Shown: positions 36,047-48,014, numbered from the stretch's first letter. The stretch: 64,000 bases of DNA from Calliopum simillimum (GCA_951812925.1 OX638372.1:8866001-8930000); one strand, 5' to 3'. A program made the numbers and translations. The notes: a model not told the origin generated them from the letters alone.

Positions 36047-36193
36047 AACGGACTCGTTTCGGATCCGTAACGGGTTCATATTTTCGTACTTTTTATCCGT
36101 TACGGAATCCGTTACGTATCCGTTATTGATCCGTTTGCGGGAAAGATTCCTAAAAAAAAAGCGAATCGCTTTTCTACTTTTATGGATCCGTTA
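36047..36193. repeat. Cluster of degenerate GGATCCGTTACG motifs
   Basis: ATCCGT-containing words occur about six times in ~150 bp: ggatccgtaacgg, tatccgttacgg, aatccgttacg, tatccgttattg, gatccgtttgcgg and ggatccgttaaa. Also present is a small palindrome, agcgaatcgct. Nothing comparable is elsewhere in the window. Confidence 0.65.
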
Positions 36194-36362
36194 AATCTTG
36201 CCAGAAACAGACGGCGCTAGTGAGCCTTATGATTTATGCATAATGGCGATCCTGCTCAGAGAGTTTACTCGTGACCTATAGCACAATCGCTTAAGCACCG
36301 CGTTCTCTTTCATTAGAAGACCGGAGTCACGGGTTCAAGTACGGTTTCTGGCAAGATTTAAC
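36190..36362 (+). repeat. 173-bp element with perfect 19-bp inverted ends and tRNA-like interior
   Basis: GTTAAATCTTGCCAGAAAC at 36190-36208 is repeated exactly, inverted, at 36344-36362. Between them lie an A-box-like 'tatagcacaatcgcttaagc' (~36278) and a B-box-like 'cacgggttcaagtac' (~36328) on the plus strand. It could be a SINE/MITE hybrid or a tRNA relic caught in a palindrome; no target duplication was found. Confidence 0.55.
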
Positions 36363-36612
36363 TAAAACTGATCTGATGAGGCTATATACATGTTTATATA
36401 TGAAAAATATATAAATATGTATGTGGAAGTAGCCGAAACATATGTAATCAATTTCCATGTTAACACTTGCTTTCGTCTGTTGTTGAAAAATTGCAAAAAT
36501 GACTGTTTAATTAGTTCAATATAAAATTATCATACTTCAATTTAGAAAAAGCGCGTTGGTACTTTCATTAGTACTATACAAGCAATAAAAAACAGTCAAT
36601 AAACTAACTTCG

Positions 36613-37710
36613 CTATTTGTTTTGTTTCCAGTGAGTTAAGAAAAGCAATTTGGCAAAAAAATGGAAATTTCAAGAAATCATTGGATTATTTTTCACAAAT
36701 TTCGACGTGGCTTATGTCAACAAGAATGTGTCGATGAACTCAATTCTTTATATGGCGATAAAGTAGCATCAAAGATCACAGTATATAGTTGGTATAGTGA
36801 AATCAATTGTGGTCGTCCAAAATCGATTTTTGGCCTCTCAACATCGATGCAGTGCATGAACTGATAATGAAAGATCATCATGTAGCATATTGTGAGATAG
36901 AATCATCCTTGCACATTAGTTCCACTCCAATACATTCGATTTTGTTGTTGTTGTTTGTTCTCATTGGAAACCCCATAATTTATCAATCGCTTAAAAAAAG
37001 GCTCGCATTGTTTGGTGTAAGGAAATGACCGTGGTGCTTCAAGAGACGTGTATAAGATCGTGACAGGTAACGAATCATGTTTATATGCGTATGAGCCGGA
37101 AACAAAACAGCAATCGACCGTGTGGGGTATTCCAAGAGAAGCTAAATCCAACAAAAGTTGTTAGTGGAAGAAGCACAGCGAAGCAAATGGTCGCCTGTTT
37201 CTTCGGCCGAATGGCTCATGTGGCCACTGTTCTGTTTGAGCAATGTAGGATAGTCAATTCTGAGTGGTACAAGACCATTTGTTTGGCGGAAGTCTTCGGA
37301 AAAATTTGTAAAACCAACCCCCGAAGACGAATCATTCTCCATTATGACAATGCGAGCTCTCACACATCTCGTGAAACAGATGAATTTTTGAGCAGTCAGA
37401 ATATCGAATTGATGACTCATCCTAAGTACAGTCCTGATTTTGCACCCAATGATTTCTTTTTGTTCCCGAACATTAAAGGTAAACTGCGTGGTCAACGATT
37501 TACGAGCGTTGAAGTAGCAGTTGAAGCGTTCGAAAACCATGTTTTGGGGGTGTCTCAAGAGGAATAGGAAAACTGCTATGAGAAATGGTTTGAATGAATG
37601 CAAAAATGTATTGATCATCAAGGGGAATATTTTTAAAAACAATAAAGCCATTTTCAATTAAAAATGTTTGTTATTATTTGCTATTCCCGAAATATAAGTA
37701 GTGCCCTACG
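36613..37710 (+). mobile_element. Mariner element, 5'-truncated, same family as 28593-29852
   Basis: Similarity begins at 'gctatttgttttgtttccagtgag', ~150 bp inside the left end of the 28593 copy; the right end with TA is intact. Transposase starts MEISRNHWIIFHKFRRGL at 36661, with indels near 36800 and 37030 and the C-terminal part open at 37085-37567. The first catalytic Asp is Asn (GNESCLYAYEPE). The second (HYDNASSHT) and third (YSPDFAPNDFF) are kept. It ends with a stop after GVSQEE. Confidence 0.88.
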
Positions 37711-38470
37711 TATGTATTTAAAGAGCCTTAGATAATTTTATATTGAGTGCTGCTCATTTTTGTTACAGTTTTTCATTCACTTTCTTTCTGTTGGTACTTC
37801 ATATTGTTGACAAATCAAATCTCTTGAGGATTATGGGGATGATATGTTGATGTCACTAAAGTTCTGTATCTTAAAGAGAGTAAATACGTTTGGTTGCTAA
37901 TTACTACACTGGACATCAAACCATTTTATTTTTAGTAAAATCAAATACAGGACAATGCAGTAAAACAAATAACAATTAGAGTTTTTGTTTTATTGTTACT
38001 TGTGTAAATAATGTGTACATAGTTTATTGACATTTACTTGTTAGTTCAGTACATTTCTATAACAAATATTGAACTTAAACTTCTTTGAAGAGTTTTGTGT
38101 TTTTTCTGTGTTGTTAATGTTTTATAAAGACTACAGTAACAGCATTAAATGTACTACAAATTTCCAACTTAAAACTATGTAAACTGCTCACATATGGTAT
38201 AAACTACAAAGCTCATCACCCACTCCTCCCTCACAAAAAAAAAAAAAAAAAAAAAAACAAAAAAAAAAAAGATTCTCAACCAACAAACAAGGCTTATCAA
38301 TGTAAGTCCCTCTAATACCCGTATACACTTACGAGTACTATGGTGAAAGATAAATTTCTCTCGCAGTACATAAAAATTATGATTATTATTGCCATATAAA
38401 GTGGCAAAATTTATTGGCAAAACATCGAAATCTACAAATTCATACACAATCACATAAATTTGTTTTGTTG
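37711..38470. other. No gene seen
   Basis: AT-rich. A near-pure A tract of ~40 bp is at 38229-38270. The 118-codon minus frame at 38175-38531 reads through that tract as poly-Phe and is not a gene. Confidence 0.5.
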
Positions 38471-38475
38471 GTATT

Positions 38476-39362
38476 CCCAAGGGGAAAAGTAGTGCTTCAA
38501 AAACCCTTCTGAAGTGCATCCTTTTCACCAATAAGCGCTTCCGCTCCGTAAGAACAATACTTTCTTTTTAACATTGCATGTCATAGGATGCAAGCGAGCA
38601 AAAGCTTACCGCAGCCTTACCAAAAAAGAGTTTTTAAAGCGCTTATTTGTAATGCTGCGGTAAGCGTTTTTTCAATAAAATTAAAAAAAAGAAAAAAAAA
38701 AAAAAAAACTGGCCGCGCCAGGATTTGAATCCACGACCCTCCGCGTGCTAGATATTTTTTCTTACATTTACCAACCCTTTAGACCGCTCCACCAACGCCC
38801 GATGATATGAAGAGGTATTAAATTTGTATATAAAGCAAATGTTGTCCTGCAGCATTACATAGAATCATTGTGCAATCAGTTTCAATTCAAGTAAGCAAAA
38901 GTAAATAAAAATGAGAAATTAAAATAGAAAAGTGAAATAAAAAAGGTTGAATAAAAAATATTTTAATAAAAAAAAAAAAATAAAGCAAAAACAAATAAAA
39001 AAACGGAAAAAAAAAATCACCCGGGCTGGGTTCGAACTCACGTTGTTCTTACTGCAGCCTTATATGGAATCATTGTGTAATCAATTTCAATTCGGTTAAA
39101 CAAAAGTAAATTAATAAGAGAAAGGAAAATAGAAAAGTGAAATAAAAGATGTTGAATAAAAAATATTTAATTAAAAAAAAAAAAATAAAGCAAAAAAAAG
39201 TAAAAAAAGTAAAAAAAAAAAATATCCCGGGCTGGGTTCGAACTCACGTTGTTCTTACTGCAGCCTTATAAAAAATCATTGTGATAGTGCTTCTAAATTT
39301 CTATGGGGACAAGCACTTTTGAAGTGCTTGGATCAGAAGCGCTAGAAATTTTTCCTCTTGGG
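38476..39362. repeat. Composite repeat with CCCAAGRGGAAAA ends and tRNA-like segments (copy 1)
   Basis: Starts CCCAAGGGGAAAAG and ends with the inverse of CCCAAGAGGAAAAA. 'cttctgaagtgcat' at the left and 'cttttgaagtgctt' at the right add to the symmetry. Inside are a minus-strand tRNA-like stretch (38709-38801) and two copies of an A-rich unit followed by 'cccgggctgggttcgaac' (about 39020 and 39225), whose inverse is a B box. Copy 2 at 60462-61083 has the same order with only one such unit. Confidence 0.7.
38709..38801 (-). repeat. tRNA-like sequence inside composite repeat
   Basis: Minus strand: A-box-like 'ggtggagcggtctaaaggg', later B-box-like 'gtggattcaaatcctgg'. The minus strand then runs into T-rich sequence (A run at 38685-38708). 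Homologous to 2473-2574 and 60612-60714. The acceptor stem does not pair, so not a working tRNA. Confidence 0.5.
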
Positions 39363-39990
39363 TTACTACTACCACTACTACGACCCTCTTTTCGTATGTT
39401 AGCTCTGAAAAGAGCTTGTGATATATATTTTTTTCATAAAATACGAATATTATGATTATTGCTATCGCATATAAATTCCCTGCTACTGTTTGTCATATAT
39501 GTATTCATATTTGTGTGTGGTGAACATATGAATAGTTAGTGTGTGTAACCCATCTTTGGATACGGAAATACTAAGGGAAATTGTATATGTGGTGATAAAA
39601 ATACAATGGGATGTTTAGGATGTTGAGCATCGGCAGTATGGCAATAAAAATTCTATTGCTTTTTCTTATATCGATGAATTATATCATCTTATTCAATCTT
39701 CACATTAGTATTAAAATGTTTATTTAATGTAGAGTTGTAGAGTATTGAATTATTTATAAGAAATATCCATATAAATCATAACAATGCATAGGCCATACTG
39801 AAGATTTTTAAATAAATGGCTTTAGTTCTTTAAAAAAAAAAAAAAAAAAAAAAAAACATTTTACAGACTAATAGCTTTACCCGGTGCGTATTGCCTGTCC
39901 TTTGTCCCGTTGTCTTTTGCTAATGTACCAAATCTTATTTATCTGTGTCAAATTGTTTCAGAGCTATAATGAATTTTTTCGGATTGAATA
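39363..39990. other. No gene seen; 24-A tract
   Basis: AT-rich; an A run lies at 39832-39856. No coding frame. Confidence 0.45.
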
Positions 39991-41090
39991 TTCGTTTCGA
40001 TGCCCTTTACATGCATATGTATCAATTTTTATTCATATGCGTCAAATAGTTTCGGATATGTGATTAATTATCCTTTTAGGGGGCGTGGCAGCGCCTACTA
40101 TTTCAGTTATTCTTATTTATATCATCAATATTATCCCTTTACGTCAAACAGTTTCAAAGATATGGTAAACTTTGTTTTTTTTGGGGATGGCAACGCCCAT
40201 TTTTCTAGCCTGTGACTTCTTCTCGTTCTGAACTAGCTCACTTTAAAAATTTCATCGAAATCAGTTAAGTAGTTTTCGGGTCTATAAAAGATTAACATAC
40301 CGCCAAATATTATTCATCTACATCAGGCATGTCAAACTCAATTTCAAACTGGGCCGAACGATCGAGGATTTTCGATTTGGTGGGCCGCAAAAAATATAAT
40401 TTATAATAATAAAAATTTAAATTTGGAGATAAATAGTTTGGCTTTTTTTAAATTTTTATGGAAAATGGAAAAACTTGCCTTCTTACTACCTGAAATATTC
40501 AAAACGTGCCTCGAACTCCATTTTTATTCAAGAAGTTTTTCCCGAAGTTACATCTTTTTCCCACAGAAATAATTTTGATTTAGAATCCCTAATTTAGTTT
40601 TTCATTGTTGTTTTAATATAACTTTGTCCTTGTAGTTTAAAATTCAAATCTGCAAACTGTTTCATTATATTAACGATAAGAAAAGGTCATTCAGTAATTT
40701 TCCGTCAGATAACAGCTCAGTATTTTCTTTCTTCATTTCTAAAATATCTTTTCCTCGTTTCAAAATCTTTTCAGAACTTCATAGGATGATAGCCAGGGTT
40801 ACCGTGGAGAAGAAATTTTTTATGGATGTTACGATTTCATACAATTTAGTTGATTTTTTTTTTTTTTCAGACTAATTTCTTCTGAATAAAAATTTAGATT
40901 TTTCAAATGTAATTATATTTATCCTCAATTTTATTTATTTATTTATTATTTTTAGATCAACGTTTGGGCCGCAGATTGAAAGATAATGGGCTACATATGG
41001 CCCGCGGGCCGCGAGTTTGACATGGCTGATCTACATCAAATAGTTTCAGAGCTATGATGAGCTTTTTTCCATAGTGGGGTGTCCCCAACA
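39990..41090. repeat. ~107-bp repeat units of the GGCGTGGCA type, split by a hAT element
   Basis: 'gggcgtggcagcgcctac' (40081), 'gggatggcaacgcccat' (40188) and repeated 'catcaaatagtttcagagctatgatgag' phrases flank both sides of the hAT element at 40324-41028. Confidence 0.65.
40324..41028 (-). mobile_element. hAT-type element with 8-bp target duplication
   Basis: TIRs CAGGCATGTCAAACTC and CAGCCATGTCAAACTC, followed inward by GGGCCG-rich words, flanked on both sides by ATCTACAT (40316-40323 and 41029-41036). 705 bp, far shorter than an autonomous hAT. On the minus strand near 40590-40680 the frame reads ADLNFKLQGQ, resembling the LNLKLQGK motif of hAT transposases of the ZBED/Buster kind, with stops around it. 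Decayed. Confidence 0.9.
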
Positions 41091-41094
41091 TTCA

Positions 41095-41480
41095 TCATAA
41101 ATATATTCTTGATCAGTTTCATCCAATAAGTCAATAGAGTCATGTCCGTCTGTCTGTCTGTCGGGCTGGCTATCTCTGTGTCTGCCAGTAGAAAATTTTT
41201 TTACGGAAAAACTAAACAAGATAGAACGATGAAATTTGGTTCGCTGGGATTGAAAATAAGAAAAATCGATCAACGGACATGTCTATCGCCCATGCAAAAA
41301 AAAACACTTAGGCCCAATTTTATAAGTATTATTCGCTAAACCCCAACCAAAATACACATAAATACTAGGAAAACTAAGTGGACGCTCTGAGTAAAAATCA
41401 GGAGAGCTCAAACAAGGGGGCGTGGTACCTCCTTTTTAAGAAAAAAAAAAAAATATGCTAAATTGAAAGTGTTTTCTGAG
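41095..41480 (+). mobile_element. HINE-like fragment
   Basis: 'atattcttgatcagtttcatcc', 'agtcatgtccgtctgtctg', 'caacggacatgtctatcgcc' and 'gggggcgtggtacctcc' follow the order of the full copies; both ends are missing. Confidence 0.7.
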
Positions 41481-41809
41481 ATAATTCAACTACATGACAA
41501 ATAAACTTTTTATTGAAAAATTTTGAAAATTGAGCGGGATGTTAGCAAAAACAAATACGATCAATGATAAATAATAATTTTAATACGTTTGTATTAGTTA
41601 TTGCTAGTTTTTTATTAGTTTTTTATAAACAAATGTTCATTTGACCTGGTTCCCTACACGATAATTTAAAATTTCTTCCAGAAACAGAAGCCTTGATGTC
41701 CAAAGATGAAAAATCCATTTAAATATTTTTGTGCTCGCCCTTGTGGTAAATGATATTAAATATTGTTTGGCGCCACGCACAGTGTTTTAATGAGATTCTT
41801 GTGTTGGAA

Positions 41810-41995
41810 ATAATATGACCAAAAAACGTGTTTTTTAGCCAAAATAGGTCTTCAGTAGAATCAAAAGTGCTCCGTTGGTTTTTCTCAGAATGAAAAAAAA
41901 AAATGATGCAGATATCGTTTTTAAGAGTCCCTCAAACTTTTGATTTTATTTTGGGATGAATCTAAATTTTGACCCGGTCTAATGAGCAAGAATAC
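41810..41995 (+). repeat. Copy of the arm repeat found at 56060-56845
   Basis: 'gaccaaaaaacgtgttttttagcc', 'ttggtttttctcagaatg', 'gatgcagatatcgttttt' and 'agagtccctc' match 56655-56830 (same strand) and 56085-56235 (inverted). Confidence 0.65.
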
Positions 41996-41999
41996 TTCT

Positions 42000-43235
42000 C
42001 ATCGTTTCTCTTCATTGGCAAAGAAGTTTCATTTCGCTTAAAAGTGCACAATTTTCTTTTATTTCTAGCATGAGTTTTTTAACTCTGTTTTCACGAAATA
42101 ACCGAAGTCCTAACAATTCCAATTAAAAATAAAATTTCAATTATAAATGTAATAATTTATGCTTCGCTAAGCTTTTTGGTGAATAATAAACCAATTAGTT
42201 TGCGCATCATTAAATTTGATATTTAATAGTCATTCATTCTCTATATAAAGTCCAGTCCATCCTTAACAAGCACACATTTATGACCAAACCAAAATCAACC
42301 ATTTAATTTCGAACAAAAATTGTGGTCATAGCGGGTGTTAATCTCTGTGGTTTTCACTAAATGAACTGCACTGTAATCGTGGTAGTACAAGTCATTCAAC
42401 GAAAGCATATTGATAACGCCCAGTATTATGTAGTATTGTTGGTGGACTTAAGTAGCCTCATTGTTAAGGGAAATTCGAGATTTTTTTCTATTTGCATGCG
42501 TTAAATCAGTGCATAACTTGAAAATTAACGCTTCGTTAAATGAATTTAATTAGTACATCGGCATTGTAAAAATGTTTTATATCAAGGAATTTACATCTTT
42601 ACTAAGTTTGTTTTCATTTATTGGTCCTTAATTGAAAACACCAATATTGGGAAAGCAAAAAAAAAAAACGTTTTACAAACCGCCGGCTTTCAACAGCCGC
42701 AAGCTTTCAATTAACGACTGCTTCCCATTATGATTGATATATCATTTTAAAGGAGACAGTTGGAAATAGGAATACCCAGTACGTCGTGACAGCGAATGAT
42801 TAAAAAGACAGACCAACGAATTTGCAAAACTGGAAAAGGTATCATAATCTAAAAGGTATCAGCTCAGCAGATATTAATCTCACTACAGTCGCTACTATAG
42901 AAAAAACCGAAAAATATAAAAGCTTAAAAATTTGTTACAAAAAAGTTTCGAGCACTTCTTGTCGTACCACTAATATAACTTTCGACCTTTAAGGCTAATA
43001 AGTCCATTCTTTCTGATTTTAGAGTTAACTTAATTCATTGATCGCACTATCAACAATATTACTACAGAACAGGCACACATATGTATAATAAAAAAAATGG
43101 AATGAACTTTTGACCAGGCATTAGGATGGGTCGATTTTTATGGAAGGAAATTAAATCGGTCCGGCTAATTTAGAGAAACTTTTCCGAAGAAAGTATATAT
43201 TCATTACAGTATACCTCCCCAATATTTACAAAGTA
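42000..43235. other. No gene seen
   Basis: AT-rich single-copy-like sequence; no frame above 60 codons of interest and no repeat structure noticed. Confidence 0.4.
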
Positions 43236-43240
43236 TATTT

Positions 43241-43567
43241 CGCCGGTGCTTACGAAGACTATCTCTTCTTTAAATGCGGACAAGAAAATCCTTTTTTTCA
43301 AACTGCGGCGAAAAAGATCTTTTTTGTGCGAATGCGGACAAGAAAATCACTTTTTACAAAATGCGGGGAAGAAAATCTTTCGAAAAAAAGGAATAGGAAA
43401 AATTTCTCTGAAAAAATTATTTTAAAGAGATTTTCTTCGCCGCATTTTGTAAAAAGTGATTTTCTTCGACGCATTTTATAAAAAGTGATTTTATTGTCCG
43501 CATATTGCAAAAAAGATTTTTTTCGCCGCAACTTTCGGTTGGAAAATATTCTTTGTAAGCACCGGCG
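43241..43567. mobile_element. 327-bp foldback element
   Basis: Ends CGCCGGTGCTTAC and its inverse GTAAGCACCGGCG. The arms are built from ~36-bp units such as 'aaaatgcggacaagaaaatc' on the left and their inverse 'gattttcttcgccgcatttt' on the right. The 108-codon minus frame across it is repeat-derived. Confidence 0.85.
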
Positions 43568-43569
43568 AT

Positions 43570-44315
43570 CTGTCCTCAAACATTTTTTTAAGACTAGGAA
43601 AATAAGGAATTTTCTACGGAACAATTCGAAGTGAACTTTTTTTACCGGAATAATCTTTAAAATAAAGTGTGAAATGTCTTAAATGGTGCATAACTCGGAA
43701 AGTAAGAGTATAATCGGAAAAGTATAAATGTATAGTTTGATAAGGCAGATTATTCCTCAAAACAGCGATTTCTGCAACTCCATGAAAAGATATTTCGAAA
43801 TACTGTAGTTAAATGTTTAATGCTAACCACCGATTCGGCCTCAGCGGTGAAAAGTACATAAGGGCATATATGTCTACACAAAAGTGTTTTTTTTTTTGTT
43901 TTATTTTGTATGCCTATGTTATCAAAAAATAAAAACAAAGGCCATTTCCGGTTCGTCGCTTTTATCTTTGCCTCACAGGTAATTACAATTACAATTAGTA
44001 AATAACTTCTGGCGTCTTTTGGTTGTAATATCTCAAATGAAACAACATAAGAAATTTGCGACACAAGACAAAAACAAAAAAAGTGCTCCAACACTTCCGG
44101 TGAGCTGTTATTTAAGTAAGTATGTATGACTGTCTACTTTTGGCGCGACATCCTTAATAAAAGAACAAGTAAATTTTATCTTTTATGGGATGTTATGATA
44201 TTGCGGCTTTGCCCGTAATTTCTGCGAATTGGAAAATTGGATTGTGTAGCAAATAAGTGCTTCCCTACTAGCCAAGCTGTTTTTCTAACTAAACATTTAT
44301 ACAAAAATCTATCTT
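43570..44315. other. No gene seen
   Basis: A 114-codon minus frame at 43750-44094 has no recognisable domain and lies in AT-rich sequence with a T run; I do not call it. Confidence 0.4.
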
Positions 44316-44316
44316 T

Positions 44317-44501
44317 CAAGGCATCTTACGAAAAAAGTGTTCAATGCATAAAATGCTTAGAATCGTCCAAGAAATAATTTTTTAATAAATTTTTGAAAAA
44401 TTTTCTAAAAAAAAAAGTTTCAAAAAATTCCAAAAAAAAAAAACACGTATTTCTTGAACAAGCATTTTAGGCCTAGTACACTTTTTTCGCAAGATGCCTT
44501 C
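44317..44501. mobile_element. 185-bp foldback MITE
   Basis: 'aaggcatcttacgaaaaaag' and the inverse of 'aaggcatcttgcgaaaaaag' at the ends (one mismatch), with an A/T-rich centre. A related, more diverged copy is near 56248-56455. Confidence 0.75.
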
Positions 44502-46480
44502 CTCTTGAGTAAAAAAAAGAGTTTTATTTGCCGCGGGCGTTCAAAAGTCAAAAATTCTTATGTAGCGACCGAATCCCATCTTGAGTCATACATCATTTTA
44601 AAGCTTATAAATTAAGCTTTAATTTAAAGTAAATACTTCTAGGAAAATTTAAGGGGGTTTTTAAAAAAAAATGCAAAAGTATTTTTAAATTTAAAATTTT
44701 TTTTTTTTTTTAGTAATATTTTTTATAAAAAGAACACTTAAAAATTAATAGCACAAGTTTCTTACAATAATCAACTTACAAAGATTTGTGTAAGCTATAA
44801 AGTTTTGAAAATACACCCTTTTTATAAAAAATACAAAAATCGCTAACTTCCGGTACTACCATATTGCCAAATTTGAGCAAAATCGGAGACAAAAAAAATT
44901 TTCAGCTGGTACACTTGGCGTTTTTTGCTTCATGCATACTTTCCTACACCTACCACGCCTCCTTCTCTACATTACAAACGGGTGGACATAGTGATGGCAT
45001 GTTTTTTAGGACATAATCTATAGACTATTTATAGAAAAGTTGATAGCTATAATCAGTACTAAAACCTATTGACACAAAAAAACATAACAGGATATTTATA
45101 TAGCCCTTTGAATGATATATGCATATCCCGAGTAGAATATGGAACTGTAGAACTTATAGATTGCATAATTGATAGAGGTGTATTTGCTCATGTAAAGATG
45201 GTCATATGATTTATCAAACAAACAAACAAACAAACAAACAAACAAACAAACTTGATGCCCCCAACAACTCTTTTCTTGTGCTCCAATTTCAAAGGTAAAT
45301 ATCTTAAGCAAGTACACGTAGCTTTATGAGTAGCAGCTATGGCGCGGGAACTATGCTACGACTTTTCTTATGCTACACCTTTTTAAAGCATCTCAGTTTT
45401 GGTAGAGTAATTAATCAAATGTAATTTCATGTACTTTGAGCCAAAATTTCAACTTCTTCTACTTCTTTGTTGCGACATTTAATAACGAAATAACGTTGGA
45501 AATCGACTGTAAGGTTGTATACGTACGTATATCATAAGATACAAACATATAACGAGTGGTAGGCGGGAGGGAGCATGTCAAAGAAGTTGAATTTAGTGGT
45601 TTTGTTAAGTGATTATAATTACTTTTGGTATTTAGCCATTTGCATACATTAATACTGGGCTGAATAGTAAAGTATGTACTAGACGAGCTTATTAATGACA
45701 TGTAGGCGCTTTCCTTAGAAGAATTTATGATCAAATTTTATGCATATTAATAATTTGGTGTTGAGAAGTTCAATTTTAAGAAATAATTATTATCGTTTTA
45801 TATGAACTAAGCCATCAAGAGACGGCTATTTAAATAAACTATCTAAGTGAGGAAGCTTTAACCCAAAATAAAACGTCACCATCTTGTGTAATCTTTTGCA
45901 ATAACTTTTATCTATCACTGCTACTTCTCTGATCCTTTGATTTTATTCTCCAATTAAAATGTAGAGTTTTTTAAGTAATTGATAAATTAAATACCTTTTT
46001 CACGTGGTCCAAAGTTCTTACTTATAAAGGATCCGTATTCTTATTAATTTTTTTCTGATAATTCATTAAATTCTTTTGATTATTTCATAGAAAAGTTTTG
46101 AATTGTAAAAAAATATGTTAAATTTTTTTGGTTTCAAAACTATACGAAACTTTTCGAAATATAGGCAAAAGTACCTGGAAATCGATCCCTGCTCGGTAGA
46201 CTATCTGATCCGAACATTTTAGTCGATATTGTTTTATTCATAACTGTTTTATGTGACGCAATTCGATATCTTTCTGTCTCTTATTTTCATGCTTTGAAAA
46301 TGACAAAAATGCAGAATGAGAACAATAATGAGAAAAAACTCAAAAAGTATCGAATGGTATGGGAAAGAAATAGAAAAATATCAAAAAGACAAAATTGATG
46401 TTATTTATTGAAAAGTTTCAAAAAGTATAGAAAAAAACCTAAAGAAATCTGAAAAATATAGAAAAACATCGAGAAAAGTA
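44502..46480. other. No gene seen; HINE-like scrap and (caaa)n tract
   Basis: 44940-44985 ('cctaccacgcctccttctct', minus strand) is a HINE-like scrap. (caaa)n runs over 45217-45251. 46290-46480 has 'aaaagtatcgaatggta' and 'aaaaacatcgag' words like the satellite at 19236. Confidence 0.5.
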
Positions 46481-46481
46481 G

Positions 46482-47458
46482 TAGGGGAGGGGGGGGGCTA
46501 GTGTGGACAATTTTTATATACATAATTACAAAATTATATATGTAAATATATAATTTTTGTAAAAAGTAATTTTTAGCGATTACTTATACCTCTTGCCTTC
46601 ATAATTGCATCAATAGTTATGATTTTTTATTTTCATAAATGCTTTATTAAATTATTTTAAAAAGAGCTTACATTTGTCCACACTAGCCCCTTATACGAGG
46701 CTAGTGTGGACAACCACTGATTTAACTGGGGGCTAATGTGGACACCATAAGAAACTTCATAATTCATACAAAAACGTTAAGAAAGAGTTCAGATACATGT
46801 TTATTCAAGAAAATAATGATGTAATATAAATAATATTACAAATAAAAAATTAACTGCTATCCCATGTTGTATTTGGAGAAATTTATATCAACCTTCATAT
46901 AACTTGCTGATCGAGATGTTCCCGGCAGTTGTTGTGATTGTGGCAGCTTTGCCACTATTTCATTTCGGTGAATTTGGCTGGTATCCAGTTAATCGGGATA
47001 CGTGAATCTGTCGTCCTTTCTTTTTAGTAACGTACTTTCTTGGAACGGCTTTTAAAAATGGTCTGACGATTTCTGGAGTCATTTCAGCTGCTGCGGACAT
47101 GTCCACACTAGCCCCATTTCAGTTGTCCACACTAGCCCCTTCATGTCTTGTTAAGCAAAAATATTTTTTTTTTAATCTTACGGTAAAGTTCTTCAAAAAT
47201 AATTTCAATGGTTTAAATAAACACTATTTTAAGTTGTATTATCTATTAACACCACAGCAGATAAATTACTTTTTGCTGCGTAAAACACGTTCGGTCACGT
47301 TATCATGGAAAGCTGAACTGCCAACAAATGAATTATTTTTTTGGTGATGCAGAGTGCAAATACCAACTTGAAAAATATATAACAGAAACAAAAAATTCAA
47401 AACGGCGCGAGAATTTGAATTTGTCCACACTAGCCCCCCCCCCCCCCCCCCTTCCCTA
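46482..47458 (-). mobile_element. Pogo-like element remnant with repeated GGGGCTAGTGTGGACA motif
   Basis: The ends run TAGGGGAGG, poly-G, CTAGTGTGGACAA and the inverse, with TA at both borders. The 16-bp motif GGGGCTAGTGTGGACA occurs seven times in both orientations: 46494, 46675, 46697, 46729, 47100, 47124 and 47422 (some with one or two changes). On the minus strand from 47100 a short frame reads MSAAAEMTPEIVRPFLKAVP and then RKYVTKKKGRQ, resembling the tail of pogo/Tigger DDE transposases ('PEIVRPFPKAPPRK...RKKGK'). Only this tail is recognisable. Assignment to pogo is moderate. Confidence 0.65.
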
Positions 47459-47567
47459 TATTATCAAAAAACTTATGGGAAAACTTTGAATAAGTCCTAG
47501 AAGGTCAAACAAGATTATAAATTTCAAAAGTTGTAGGAAATCCTCAAACAGTATGAGTGTTCGTTTA

Positions 47568-47694
47568 CAGAATTAAAGTTTTAGCCCGTAATGCTTTCGC
47601 TGACGTGCATTTTATGTGTACAGAAATAAAAGGCTTTCGTTTACGCATAAATCGTACGTAACCGAAAGCTTTTCGGGCTAAAACTTTAATTCTG
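47568..47694. mobile_element. 127-bp MITE with perfect 21-bp TIRs and TA target duplication
   Basis: CAGAATTAAAGTTTTAGCCC at the left end is exactly inverted at the right end (one more G also pairs). TA flanks at 47566-47567 and 47695-47696. Non-coding. Confidence 0.88.
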
Positions 47695-48014
47695 TACTCG
47701 AAAAAAACGGAAAATGTTGTAAAAGCCTTGAATATTGGAAAACATTAAAAAAATTAAAAAGTATTGAATGGTATTGATAGTGGAGCCGTTACATAAAATT
47801 TTATAGACTTTTCTATGCGTTTTCTTTCTATGAAGTTCCAACGTTTTGCAGGCTTTGTCATTCCTTTCAAGAAGCTTATACAGTCGTGCTTTCGTCAAAA
47901 TTTCTATTATTAAGACATATCAAACTTTTGTGGGAGAACATATTTGCAAACTTTCTATTGTATTATCTAAAGAAGTAGTATTTTGCGAGAAATAACATTT
48001 AACGTGTTTTATTT

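Noticed and set aside
36240..36345. Functional tRNA gene
   Set aside because: A- and B-box-like words are present but the stems do not close; treated as a relic.
37142..37657. 171-codon minus frame
   Set aside because: Antisense shadow of the plus-strand mariner transposase at 36613-37710; the 92-codon frame at 29316-29594 is the same case.
38175..38531. 118-codon minus frame
   Set aside because: Contains a poly-Phe run from a 40-bp A tract; incidental.
38476..39362. CRISPR-like spaced repeats
   Set aside because: Only two or three diverged units of unequal spacing with A-rich linkers, in a eukaryotic context.
43298..44094. 108- and 114-codon minus frames as host genes
   Set aside because: The first is repeat sequence of a foldback element; the second has no domain and lies in AT-rich DNA.
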